From assembly GCF_005937885.2 (NCBI RefSeq), contig NZ_CP042176.1, forward strand, positions 6,257,501 through 6,321,500: 64,000 bases of DNA. Direction: 5' to 3'. The notes under the pieces are model-generated. The model was not told the DNA's origin. It worked only from the letters and a program-made list of their open reading frames with translations, and did not search any database. The position numbers and the translations under genes were made by a program. This document shows, one piece after another, positions 41,034-49,264 of the stretch. How positions within the stretch are numbered: position 1 is the stretch's first letter; every line of letters begins with the position of its first letter. The DNA comes from Bradyrhizobium sp. KBS0727. GTDB taxonomy: Bacteria; Pseudomonadota; Alphaproteobacteria; Rhizobiales; Xanthobacteraceae.

Positions 41034-43733
41034 CTAGCCGGTCTTGCGTGTAGGCTCCACGACAATGCCATCGCCGCGGCCGACCAGGGCGGCGTATTGT
41101 CCGATCGGGAACGGCTTGCCGATGAAATAGCCCTGCACCGCGTCGCAGCCCTCTTCCGACAGGAAGCTGAGCTGTTCCTGGGTCTCGACGCCCTCGGCGA
41201 CGATCGACATTTCGAGGCCATGGCCGAGATCGATGACGGCGCGAACGATCGCCGCCGATTGCGGGTTGCGCCCGAGGTTCATGACAAAGGCGCGATCGAT
41301 CTTGATCTTGTCGAACGGGAACGCCTGCAAATAGCTGAGCGAGGAATAGCCGGAACCGAAATCGTCCATCGAGATCCGCACCCCGAGCGCCTTCAGCCGT
41401 CGCAACAATGCCAGACCGCGGTCGAAGTCCTCGATCAGCACGCCCTCGGTGATTTCGAGTTCGAGCCGGTCCGGCGCCAGCCCGGTTTCGAGCAGGATCG
41501 AATGCACCAGGCTGACCACGTCGCCGTGCATGAACTGGGCTGGCGACAGGTTGACGGCGATCTGCAGCGGCACCGACCAAGAGGCCGCCTCACGGCAGGC
41601 TTCGCGCAGGATCCACTGGCCCATTTCGACGATCAGGCCGCTTTCCTCGGCGAGCGGAATGAAATCGGCAGGCGACACGAAGCCGCGCAGCGGATGCTGC
41701 CAGCGCGCCAGCGCCTCGAAACCGATGATCTCGCTGCTGGCGACCGTCGCGCCCGAGGTGGCCTGCGGCTGGTAGTACAGCGACAGCTCGCCGTTCCTGA
41801 TCGCGACCGAAAGATCCTGGTGCAGCACCCGGCGGTCGCGGATCTGCTGGTCCATCTCGGGTTCGAACAGGCTGATCGAGCCGCGCGATTTCGCCTTGGC
41901 GCGGAACAGCGCGGCGCCGGCATTGGCAAGCAGCGAGGCCGCATCCGCGCCATTATGCGGAAACACCGAGATGCCGGTGGTGACGCCGGTGCGGACCGAC
42001 TTGCCGTCAATCGGGAATTCGTTCGACAGCGCCTCGGCGAGCTTTTCGGCCAGCGCCTTGCCGGCCTCCGGCTGCTTGCCGTCGATGATCAGGCCGAACT
42101 CATCACCGGAGAGCCGGGCCACCACGCCGCCGCGGGCGGAAGCCTGGATGCGGCGCGCGACCTCGATCAGGAGCTTGTCGCCCATGGCGTGGCCGAAGAC
42201 GTCGTTGACTTCCTTCAGTCCGTCGAGGTCGACGCACAACACCGCGAATTCCTCGTCGGTGCCGGCGCAGGCCTCGATCATCTGGGCCAGCGCCTGCAGG
42301 AAGGCGGCGCGGTTCGGCAGATCGGTCAGTCCGTCGTGATAGGCCATGTGCGCCATCCGCGACTCGGTCTGGCGGCGGTCGGTGACGTCCTCATGGGTCT
42401 TGATCAGATATTGCGGTTCGCCGGCATCGTCGAGCACGGTCATGCGGCGGGTCAGGAACAGCCGCAAGCCGTCCTTGGTGGAGATCGGATGCTCCTCGGT
42501 GAGCAGGCCGCGCTTCTTGATCGCGGCTTCGTCGCGCGCGATGATCAGCTTCGCTTCCCTGGGATTGAAGATATCGGCCGCGGTCAGCCCGGTGGCATCC
42601 TCGCGGCGGCGATTGAGGATGGTTTCCGCGCTGCGGTTGGCGAGCAGGTAGCGCCCGTCACTGACGCGCTCGACGATCAGCGACACCGGAATGTTGTCGA
42701 CCACCAGTTCCAGGAACTTCTTGGTGTTCTCCAGTTCGCGCGACAGCGAGCGGCGTTCGGTGACGTCGTCGAACAGCGCGATCAGGAACTCCGGCTCGCC
42801 GCGCTCGTTGCGCGCGACCACCCGGTTGGAGGCGAGAATTCGTTTCTCGGAACCACGCTCGACCATGAGTTCGGTGCGATGATATCCTTCCGGCGCGTTC
42901 AGCGCCGATTGATCCGCGACGTCGATGCTTTTCGCGGTTTCGGGCCGGAAGATCTCGTCGGCGCGCTTGCCGATGATATGATCGCGGGAGAACCGCGAGA
43001 AGCGTTCGAACGCGCGGTTGGCGAAGATATAGCGGCCGTCGTCGATGTTCTTGGCGGCGACGCAGACCGGAACGTTGTCGAGCACGGATTCCAGGAACTG
43101 GGTGGTCGAGGCGAGCTTGCGCGACAGGTTGCGCTGTTCGGTACAATCCTCATGGGTTCCGATCGTGCCGCCGTTCGGCAATCGAAAGATCTTCGAGAGG
43201 ACCGATCTTCCGCCGGGCATTTCCGTGACGAAGCCTTCCGGACGGCGCGCCAATGCGGCGAATTCCTCGACGGTGAGATTCAACAGGCCGCGCGAACGCC
43301 GCAACTCGACCAGGTCCCGGCCGGTCTTGCAGCTTGCGATGTCGGCGCGCGTGAATCCGTAGATGTCGAGCAGGCGGTCGTTGCAGAAGACGACGCGGCC
43401 CTGCGCGTCGGACATTATCACGCCCTGATTGAGATTGTTCAGGGCGGAACTGATGAACGCGTTGCGCCGCAATTTGGCACGCCGTGACTTGCGCAACGCA
43501 CTCAGCACCCAGATTCCGGCCGCACCGAGAAAGGACGCGACGACGATGCCGCCGATCAGGAATTCCCAGACCAGATTGGGATCGAGCGCGCCGATATAGC
43601 TTGCCGGCGCAAAGCCGCCGGACAACGGCGCGCTCCAAGCCGATCCGCACGGCACAGCGGCGGCAAACAGGCACATGACGGCCTGCGCCGGAATCGAATT
43701 CTTCCCGCCTGCCTGCCAATTCTTGCCAGTCAT
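41034..43733 (-). CDS. PAS-GGDEF-EAL cyclic-di-GMP protein
   Basis: 899 residues from ATG 43733. A signal/anchor helix and a second helix (about 45-75) embed it in the inner membrane. Three to four PAS domains follow (about 85-440). The GGDEF domain (about 455-615) has RLSGDEFGL, i.e. SGDEF with the first Gly replaced by Ser, a variant seen in both active and inactive enzymes. The EAL domain (about 630-880) keeps GFEALARWQHP, ELEITEGVL, DDFGSGYSSLSYL and KIDRAFV, so phosphodiesterase activity is expected. Likely a bifunctional or GTP-regulated c-di-GMP phosphodiesterase. Confidence 0.9.
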   Translation of the reverse strand: MTGKNWQAGGKNSIPAQAVMCLFAAAVPCGSAWSAPLSGGFAPASYIGALDPNLVWEFLIGGIVVASFLGAAGIWVLSALRKSRRAKLRRNAFISSALNNLNQGVIMSDAQGRVVFCNDRLLDIYGFTRADIASCKTGRDLVELRRSRGLLNLTVEEFAALARRPEGFVTEMPGGRSVLSKIFRLPNGGTIGTHEDCTEQRNLSRKLASTTQFLESVLDNVPVCVAAKNIDDGRYIFANRAFERFSRFSRDHIIGKRADEIFRPETAKSIDVADQSALNAPEGYHRTELMVERGSEKRILASNRVVARNERGEPEFLIALFDDVTERRSLSRELENTKKFLELVVDNIPVSLIVERVSDGRYLLANRSAETILNRRREDATGLTAADIFNPREAKLIIARDEAAIKKRGLLTEEHPISTKDGLRLFLTRRMTVLDDAGEPQYLIKTHEDVTDRRQTESRMAHMAYHDGLTDLPNRAAFLQALAQMIEACAGTDEEFAVLCVDLDGLKEVNDVFGHAMGDKLLIEVARRIQASARGGVVARLSGDEFGLIIDGKQPEAGKALAEKLAEALSNEFPIDGKSVRTGVTTGISVFPHNGADAASLLANAGAALFRAKAKSRGSISLFEPEMDQQIRDRRVLHQDLSVAIRNGELSLYYQPQATSGATVASSEIIGFEALARWQHPLRGFVSPADFIPLAEESGLIVEMGQWILREACREAASWSVPLQIAVNLSPAQFMHGDVVSLVHSILLETGLAPDRLELEITEGVLIEDFDRGLALLRRLKALGVRISMDDFGSGYSSLSYLQAFPFDKIKIDRAFVMNLGRNPQSAAIVRAVIDLGHGLEMSIVAEGVETQEQLSFLSEEGCDAVQGYFIGKPFPIGQYAALVGRGDGIVVEPTRKTG

Positions 43734-43991
43734 CACTCACCCGCGGATTTGCGGGCGGAGTGTCTGGCTTGGCGGGTTTGGATCGGGTAAACGCGTACCC
43801 TTGCAACTCAAAAATGTGACATAAATTGCGGCAATTGCCCGGACATGATTAATGCTTCACTAACGGGACCGCGCTAAGGCGTATATCAAGGCAAACCAAC
43901 GGGTTGCTTGGACACTTCGGTGGGCGGAATGATAGTAACCGGGCGCGGCCATCGCCCAATCCCGCGCCATAATCCCGGACCTGAAGCTGAC

Positions 43992-45095
43992 ATGGACAGA
44001 GTTGATTGCGTCGTCATCGGAGCGGGGGTGATCGGGCTTGCGATCGCACGCAAGCTCGCTCTGGCCGGCCGCGAAGTGATCGTGCTGGAAGCGGCCGAGG
44101 GCATCGGCACGGTGACCTCCTCGCGCAACAGCGAGGTGATCCATGCCGGCATCTACTACCGCGCCGGCAGCCTGATGGCACAGATGTGCGTCAGCGGCCG
44201 CCATGCGCTCTACCGATATTGCGCCGATCACGGCATTCCCCATCGCAATTGCGGCAAGCTGATCGTGGCAACCACGCCGAAAGAAACCGAAAAGCTGCAA
44301 TCGATCCGGGCGCATGCCGAAGCCAACGGCGTCGACGACATGCAGTTGCTTTCGGGCGAAGCGGCGCGCGCCCTGGAGCCGGCACTGAACTGCGACGCGG
44401 CGCTGCTGTCGCCCTCCACCGGCATCATCGACAGCCACGCCTACATGCTGGCGTTGAAGGGCGATGCGGAAGCGGCAGGTGCTGCCTACGCGTTCCATAC
44501 GCCGCTGCTGCGCGCGCGGGCGAACGCAGGCCGCATCGAGATCGAAGCCGGCGGCGACGCGCCGATGACGCTTGCCTGCGATCTCCTGGTCAACGCGGCC
44601 GGACTTGGCGCACCCGCGGTGGCGCGCGGCATCGAGGGCATGCCGGTCGAATTGATTCCGTGCGCCTATCTCGCCAAGGGAAACTATTTCAGCTGCAACG
44701 CGCGGGCGCCGTTTTCACGCCTGATCTATCCGGTGCCGGAGCCCGGCGGTCTCGGGGTGCACCTCACGCTCGACATGGCCGGCCAGGCTCGCTTCGGCCC
44801 CGACGTGGAATGGGTCGAGAGCATCGATTACGCGGTCGACCCCGCGCGTGCGGAAAAATTTTATCCCGCGATCCGGCGCTATTGGCCGACGCTGCCGGAC
44901 GGAGCGCTGATGCCGAGCTATTCCGGAATCCGACCGAAGATCGTGCCACCCGCGGTCGCCACGCAGGATTTCCTGATCCAGGGACCACGCGACCACGGCG
45001 TCACCGGACTGATTAACCTGTTCGGTATTGAATCGCCGGGCCTGACGTCCTCGCTCGCCATCGCAGACCATGTCGGCGGACTGGCAAATCCATAG
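43992..45095 (+). CDS. L-2-hydroxyglutarate dehydrogenase-like FAD oxidoreductase
   Basis: 367 residues from ATG 43992. A DAO-type flavoprotein with VVIGAGVIGLAIARKLALAGR (dinucleotide fold), SRNSEVIHAGIYYRAGSL and the C-terminal GIRPKIVPP and GIESPGLTSSLAIA. These match the LhgO/L2HGDH family, which oxidises L-2-hydroxyglutarate to 2-oxoglutarate and passes electrons to quinone. It stands alone between the GGDEF-EAL gene (divergent) and a DUF465 gene (convergent). Confidence 0.88.
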   Translation: MDRVDCVVIGAGVIGLAIARKLALAGREVIVLEAAEGIGTVTSSRNSEVIHAGIYYRAGSLMAQMCVSGRHALYRYCADHGIPHRNCGKLIVATTPKETEKLQSIRAHAEANGVDDMQLLSGEAARALEPALNCDAALLSPSTGIIDSHAYMLALKGDAEAAGAAYAFHTPLLRARANAGRIEIEAGGDAPMTLACDLLVNAAGLGAPAVARGIEGMPVELIPCAYLAKGNYFSCNARAPFSRLIYPVPEPGGLGVHLTLDMAGQARFGPDVEWVESIDYAVDPARAEKFYPAIRRYWPTLPDGALMPSYSGIRPKIVPPAVATQDFLIQGPRDHGVTGLINLFGIESPGLTSSLAIADHVGGLANP

Positions 45096-45236
45096 ACTGC
45101 AGATCTGCAAACGATCGTCGCTTCTGGCGATCGCTGCGAACGCAATGCTTAGAGAAACGCAAACCTTCAGCGGATGAGCGCGTCAGCGCCCATCCTGCGA
45201 TGAAGTGCCGTTCTCGATACCTGCGGGGGAAGTCGG

Positions 45237-45422
45237 CTAGTGCAGCGTTTCGCTGCTGGTATTTCTCAACCGCTCGATCTGGTCCTTGACCATCAACTTG
45301 CGGCGCTTCAACTCGACAATTTGCAAATCGTCTGTGGATAGATGCACGAGCGCTTCGTGCAATTCGCTTTCGAGGATCTTGTGTTTACGTTCAAGTTCAA
45401 CAAGATGCGCCTGTAGAGCCAT
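45237..45422 (-). CDS. DUF465/YdcH family small protein
   Basis: 61 residues from ATG 45422 with GAGGAGA upstream. The sequence MALQAHLVELERKHKILE, then ELKRRKLMVKDQIERLR is the DUF465 (YdcH) pattern: two amphipathic helices forming a coiled-coil hairpin, with the conserved LKRRKL-KDQI core. Function unknown in bacteria. A second DUF465 gene is encoded divergently 239 bp away. Confidence 0.9.
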   Translation of the reverse strand: MALQAHLVELERKHKILESELHEALVHLSTDDLQIVELKRRKLMVKDQIERLRNTSSETLH

Positions 45423-45661
45423 ACGAAATCTCCTCGGTGGGTGAAACCTCAGATTCGATCCGGACGACGGAGTGTACACCAGCAGCCGAATCTGTCGATG
45501 GGTATCCAGAATCGGGCCTCTCATATTTTCGGATTTATCTGTAACCAATCGTGAGTATGGAACCCGGTCAGCTTGCGGAGCGGCCCCGCAGGGACGATAT
45601 TTACCGCCAGCTTCCGCAAAATCGTTCACAACCTCATCGTGCTCTCCAGCTAGCGTACACC

Positions 45662-45868
45662 ATGACCGACGAAGATGAGCGCGAGCTCGAAAACGAACTT
45701 GCCAGACTGCAGCAGGAGCATCGCGATCTCGACGCGGCAATCGACGCGCTGCATCAATCGCCGGCGCCGGACCTGCTGCGACTGCAGCGGCTGAAGAAAC
45801 GCAAGCTGCAACTGCGCGACCGCATCGCCTTCATCGAAGACCAGATCACCCCGGATATCATCGCCTGA
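45662..45868 (+). CDS. DUF465/YdcH family small protein, second copy
   Basis: 68 residues from ATG 45662. A helix rich in Glu (DEDERELENELARLQQEH) is followed by LRLQRLKKRKLQLRDRIAFIED, with the same LKKRKL-RDRI core as the neighbour at 45237. The two differ greatly outside the core, so this is an old duplication or two subfamilies. A clear ribosome site is not seen. They share one intergenic promoter region and could form heterodimers; that is inference. Confidence 0.85.
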   Translation: MTDEDERELENELARLQQEHRDLDAAIDALHQSPAPDLLRLQRLKKRKLQLRDRIAFIEDQITPDIIA

Positions 45869-45902
45869 TAGTTGGCCGTCTTTCCGGGCGCTCGTCAGGG
45901 CG

Positions 45903-45998
45903 AACCTCAGATGCGCAGTTGCGCATTGCGGAATCTCGAGAGTCTGAGATGCGCAACTGCGCATCGTAGTTTGTGCTCTACATCGCTCCGGAATGACG
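45903..45998. repeat. Interspersed repeat, family E copy 2
   Basis: atgcgcagttgcgcat (45911-45926) and gatgcgcaactgcgcatc (45948-45965) flank gaatctcgagag, and the unit ends ccggaatgac. The same parts in the same order occur at 3967-4090. Confidence 0.65.
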
Positions 45999-46195
45999 AA
46001 CCCGAGGGTTCGGCAACCTGGGTCAACCTGCCGCAGGGCTGCGAACCGTTTGAGGCAATGCGGCTCGGGCAAAATCGCCTGCCCTTCCCGGCAAATCCTT
46101 TTCCCCGACATCCACAAGGACAGACGTCGCGGTGATCCTGATCGGCCGCCGCCGCCGACCGGCCTCGCGGCCGTCAGATCGTCCCACTCCACAGC

Positions 46196-46227
46196 TTGAC
46201 TTCACGAGAACAAAAGAGGAACATATT
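46196..46227 (+). promoter_or_regulatory. Promoter with LexA box (GAAC-N7-GAAC)
   Basis: A perfect alphaproteobacterial LexA operator, gaacaaaagaggaac, lies at 46208-46222. It sits between a -35 TTGACT (46196-46201) and a possible -10 CATATT (46222-46227), so bound LexA would block RNA polymerase. It is 35 bp before the predicted start of a two-gene small operon, which should therefore be induced by DNA damage. The consensus GAAC-N7-GAAC (GTTC-N7-GTTC on the other strand) is established for this class. Confidence 0.75.
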
Positions 46228-46256
46228 TCCTCGCCGCCAGCCAAGGGAGTTTTGCC

Positions 46257-46463
46257 ATATCCGCCCCGTCATCCCTGTCCGACAACAGCCGCTACGAGCA
46301 GGCCTGCGATCAGGCCATAGCGATGTGCGACGGCAATCTGCGCTCGACCATCAAGGCGCTGATCATGGCCAACGAATATCTGGAGACCGAGCTGGAGGAA
46401 TTGCAGGCCGCCGTTGCCGCCGGCTGCGTGCCGGCAAAATATTCGAGCAGCAACGCGGCCTGA
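46257..46463 (+). CDS. SOS-operon small protein, apparent ATA start
   Basis: 68 residues. AAGGGAG at 46242-46248 is spaced eight bases before ATA 46257, where a start codon is expected; no ATG, GTG or TTG lies in frame nearby until ATG 46323, which would lose 22 residues. The protein has a helical body, RYEQACDQAIAMCDGNLRS, TIKALIMANEYLETELEEL and a short tail. It looks like a small helical hairpin and matches no named family. The ATA may be a rare true initiation codon or a mutated ATG. It stands under a LexA box and is followed by a second small gene. Confidence 0.6.
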   Translation: MSAPSSLSDNSRYEQACDQAIAMCDGNLRSTIKALIMANEYLETELEELQAAVAAGCVPAKYSSSNAA

Positions 46464-46473
46464 AACCGGGCGA

Positions 46474-46507
46474 TCAAGGAGCGATCCAAATCAAGGAGCG
46501 ATCCAAA
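46474..46507 (+). repeat. 17-bp tandem duplication carrying a ribosome site
   Basis: tcaaggagcgatccaaa occurs twice in direct succession (46474-46490, 46491-46507). Each unit has an AAGGAG, and only the second is correctly spaced before ATG 46507. Likely a recent tandem duplication. Confidence 0.85.
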
Positions 46508-46758
46508 TGGCTGATGTCACCTATTACGTCGCGATGCCGTTCCTGCAGGACGACAGCGGCTCGCCGGTCGCGGGCGCCGCGGAAGAATGTCAGAGCTCGA
46601 CAATGGCGTTGCGTCGCGCCGAGATCCTGTCGCGCACGCCCGGCAGCATCGGTGCGGTCGCATTCAGCCGCACCGGCGATCCCATGATCGGCGAATTCGG
46701 CGACGCGCAACTGCTGCGCAAGTTCGGCAGCGTGCCGGACGATCTCAGCGGGCTGTAA
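46507..46758 (+). CDS. SOS-operon small protein, second gene
   Basis: 83 residues from ATG 46507, with AAGGAG nine bases upstream. The sequence opens MADVTYYVAMPFLQDDSG and has a central ALRRAEILSRTPGSIGAVAFSRTGDP, then GEFGDAQLLRKFG. The compact alpha/beta look suggests a small single-domain protein. No family is recognised. It lies 43 bp after the first small gene and should be cotranscribed from the LexA-controlled promoter. Its role in DNA damage is inferred only from that. Confidence 0.7.
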   Translation: MADVTYYVAMPFLQDDSGSPVAGAAEECQSSTMALRRAEILSRTPGSIGAVAFSRTGDPMIGEFGDAQLLRKFGSVPDDLSGL

Positions 46759-46770
46759 TTGCTGCTTTGT

Positions 46771-46822
46771 TGCACGCGTTTTCTTGACGCGAACCGGCAC
46801 CCGCTTCGCGCGATAACGCTTC
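46771..46822 (-). repeat. Interspersed palindromic repeat, family A copy 5 (short)
   Basis: gcacgcgttttcttgacgcg, aaccggcacccgcttcgcgcg and aacgctt, i.e. the repeat without its terminal hairpin. It lies between convergent genes. Confidence 0.7.
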
Positions 46823-47501
46823 AGCTTTCATGGCGCCGCTGCGCCTTGCGCACATACATCGCGCTGTCGGCGGCTTCGAGCGCGCGGCCGGCCTCCGAAT
46901 GGCTGTCGAGGATGGCGACACCGGCGGAGGCGCCCGCCGAAATGGTGCGGCCACGGAAAACGAAGGAGAGCCGGTCGATCATCTCCTCCAGCGCGGCGGC
47001 CTTGGCCTTGGCATCGGTCTCGCTGAGATGCCACAACAGCAGCGCGAACTCGTCGCCGCCGAGCCGGCCGATCACGTCGGACGAGCGCACCTGTCCCAGC
47101 AGCGTGGTGACGATGGCCTTGAGCACCTGATCGCCCGCGGCATGTCCAAAGGCATCGTTGATCGGCTTCAGGCGATCGACGTCGAGCACGATCAAGGCGC
47201 CGCCGGCGCGATAGCGCTTGATGTAGGCGATCGAACGATGAAGTTCCCGTTCGAAGCCACGCCGGTTCGGAATACCGAGCAGGAAGTCCGTATCGGCGAA
47301 TGCCTGCAGTTCCTCGATTCGCGCCTCAGCCCGCGCCAATTGCGCTTTCAACCGCCGAATCGTCGATCGCTGGTCCGCCGAGGCGGCTGGCGAGCGGAGG
47401 GTGGGCGTGGCCTTGCGGCGCGGTGCGGCTTTTTGCCCCGCGCCCGCGCTTTTGGGGCGTTTTGGGCCCTTCGAGGCGGTCGCCCTGGTTTTCTTCGTCA
47501 T
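46821..47501 (-). CDS. Diguanylate cyclase (GGDEF domain)
   Basis: 226 residues. A basic Lys/Ala-rich N-terminus (about 1-40) and a short coiled coil (RRLKAQLARAEARIEELQA) lead to one GGDEF domain. RLGGDEFALLL is canonical, and the product-inhibition site RSSD lies five residues before it. The substrate motif DFLLGIPNRRGFERELHR and DVDRLKPINDAFGHAAGD are intact, so it should make c-di-GMP from two GTP. No sensor or membrane part; the coiled coil probably dimerises it. The basic head may bind DNA or a membrane surface. Confidence 0.92.
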   Translation of the reverse strand: MTKKTRATASKGPKRPKSAGAGQKAAPRRKATPTLRSPAASADQRSTIRRLKAQLARAEARIEELQAFADTDFLLGIPNRRGFERELHRSIAYIKRYRAGGALIVLDVDRLKPINDAFGHAAGDQVLKAIVTTLLGQVRSSDVIGRLGGDEFALLLWHLSETDAKAKAAALEEMIDRLSFVFRGRTISAGASAGVAILDSHSEAGRALEAADSAMYVRKAQRRHES

Positions 47502-47653
47502 GGCCTTCCCTGTGCAGGCTTGCTTATGAAGGCTTGCCCGGATTCACCAAGACAGGATAGTCCATTCCGGACCCCTTGCCACGCCTTGGATGGCGCCCGG
47601 GCCGCCCCTATAATGCGGCCTATGTTTCTGGATTCCCGAACAGAATTGACGAA

Positions 47654-48142
47654 ATGACCGCACCCATCGCCATCATTATGGGAAGCCAGTCGGACTGGGA
47701 GACCATGCGCCACGCCGCCGAGACGCTGACAGCGCTCGGGGTCGATTGCGAAAAACGCATCGTTTCGGCGCACCGGACCCCGGATCGGCTGTTCGCCTTC
47801 GCCAAGGGCGCCAAGGCCGAAGGCTTCAAGATTATCATCGCCGGCGCGGGCGGTGCGGCCCACCTGCCGGGCATGGCGGCGGCGCTGACGGAACTTCCGG
47901 TGTTCGGCGTTCCCGTCGAATCCAAGGCGCTGTCGGGGATCGATTCGCTCTACTCGATCGTGCAGATGCCGGCCGGCGTTCCCGTCGGCACGCTCGCTAT
48001 CGGCAAAGCCGGCGCCATCAACGCCGCGCTGCTTGCAGCCTCGGTGCTGGCGCTGAACGACCCGGCGCTGGCGCAGCGTTTGGCCGCGTGGCGCAAGCAG
48101 CAGACCGACGCCGTCAAAGAGCGTCCGGAGGGTTCGGCGTGA
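47654..48142 (+). CDS. purE: N5-carboxyaminoimidazole ribonucleotide mutase
   Basis: 162 residues. It converts N5-CAIR to CAIR in de novo purine synthesis. The class I PurE motifs are all present: IIMGSQSDWETM, KRIVSAHRTPDRL, IIAGAGGAAHLPGM and GVPVESKALSGIDSL. GTGA overlap with purK ensures joint translation. No purine riboswitch was recognised upstream. Confidence 0.97.
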   Translation: MTAPIAIIMGSQSDWETMRHAAETLTALGVDCEKRIVSAHRTPDRLFAFAKGAKAEGFKIIIAGAGGAAHLPGMAAALTELPVFGVPVESKALSGIDSLYSIVQMPAGVPVGTLAIGKAGAINAALLAASVLALNDPALAQRLAAWRKQQTDAVKERPEGSA

Positions 48143-49242
48143 CGGCTTCCCATCCCGTGAAGCTGAAGCCGGGCGACACCATCGGAATTCTCGGCGGCGG
48201 ACAATTGGGCCGGATGCTGGCCATGGCGGCGGCGCGGCTCGGGCTGAAAAGCCAGGTGTTCTCGCCCGATCCGGATTCACCCGCCTTCGACGTGGTGCAG
48301 CACGCGACCTGCGCGGAATATGCCGACGTCGAAGCGCTGGAACTGTTCGCCAACGACGTCGACGTCATCACCTATGAATTCGAGAACGTGCCGGCCGCGA
48401 CCGCGATGGTGCTGGCCGCACGCCGCCCGGTGCTGCCCGCGCAGAAGATCCTGGAGACCACACAGGACCGGCTGGTCGAGAAGGACTTCATCAAGCGGCT
48501 CGGCATCGGCACCGCCGACTACGCCGACGTGTCGTCGGCCGAGACCTTGCGCACCGCGATCGCGCGCATCGGCCTGCCCGCCGTCATCAAGACCCGCCGC
48601 TTCGGCTATGACGGCAAGGGCCAGGCGATCATCCGCGAGGGCGATGATCCCGGCCGGGTCTGGGAAGAGCTCGGCACCAAGTCCGCGATCCTCGAGGCCT
48701 TCATTCCATTCGAGCGCGAGATCTCCGTGATCGCCGCACGCTCGGCGGACGGCCATGTCGAGTGTTACGACGTCACTGAAAACGAACACCGCGACCACAT
48801 CCTGAAGATTTCGCGCGCACCGGCCGCGATATCGGATGAACTGGCGGCGTCGGCGCGCGACATCGCGGGCCGAATCGCCGATGCGCTGGACTATGTCGGC
48901 GTGCTCGCCGTCGAGATGTTCGTGGTCGCCGGCAACGGCGGCCCGCACGTGCTGGTCAACGAGATCGCGCCGCGGGTGCACAATTCCGGGCACTGGACGC
49001 TGGACGGCGCCTCGATCTCGCAATTCGAGCAGCACATCCGGGCGATCGCCGGCTGGCCGCTCGGCAAGCCGGTCCGCTACGGCCCGGTCACCATGACCAA
49101 CCTGATCGGTGACGATATCCTGAGCTACGAGCAGTGGCTGACGGTCCCCGGCGCAACCTTGCACCTCTACGGCAAGGGGCCGCCGCGGCCGGGTCGCAAG
49201 ATGGGCCATGTCACCGAAGTGGCCCCGCTTTCCAAAGCATAG
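48139..49242 (+). CDS. purK: N5-carboxyaminoimidazole ribonucleotide synthase
   Basis: 367 residues from GTG 48139, which overlaps the purE stop. An ATP-grasp enzyme that carboxylates AIR with bicarbonate and ATP to N5-CAIR, the substrate of PurE. N-terminal IGILGGGQLGRMLAMAA, ATP-grasp segments TRRFGYDGKGQAII and VEMFVVAGNGGPHVLVNEIAPRVHNSGHWT (spread over 250-290) are intact. It is the second gene of the purEK operon. Confidence 0.97.
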   Translation: MTASHPVKLKPGDTIGILGGGQLGRMLAMAAARLGLKSQVFSPDPDSPAFDVVQHATCAEYADVEALELFANDVDVITYEFENVPAATAMVLAARRPVLPAQKILETTQDRLVEKDFIKRLGIGTADYADVSSAETLRTAIARIGLPAVIKTRRFGYDGKGQAIIREGDDPGRVWEELGTKSAILEAFIPFEREISVIAARSADGHVECYDVTENEHRDHILKISRAPAAISDELAASARDIAGRIADALDYVGVLAVEMFVVAGNGGPHVLVNEIAPRVHNSGHWTLDGASISQFEQHIRAIAGWPLGKPVRYGPVTMTNLIGDDILSYEQWLTVPGATLHLYGKGPPRPGRKMGHVTEVAPLSKA

Positions 49243-49264
49243 CCGGCAATCGCAGCTACACTTT

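Larger units (their letters stand above)
45869..46256. other. Intergenic region with repeat and SOS-type promoter
   Basis: 388 bp without a coding region I can support. The left part is the family E repeat (45903-45998), the middle is featureless GC-rich sequence, and the right end (46196-46256) carries the promoter and LexA box of the following small operon. Confidence 0.5.

Noticed and set aside
40917..43487. 856-codon open frame opposite the GGDEF-EAL gene
   Set aside because: Shadow of a gene whose PAS, GGDEF and EAL motifs are unmistakable.
46132..46687. Longer + strand frames overlapping the SOS operon in other frames
   Set aside because: They cross the LexA box and stop codon of the small genes and encode Arg/Pro-rich sequence without motifs.
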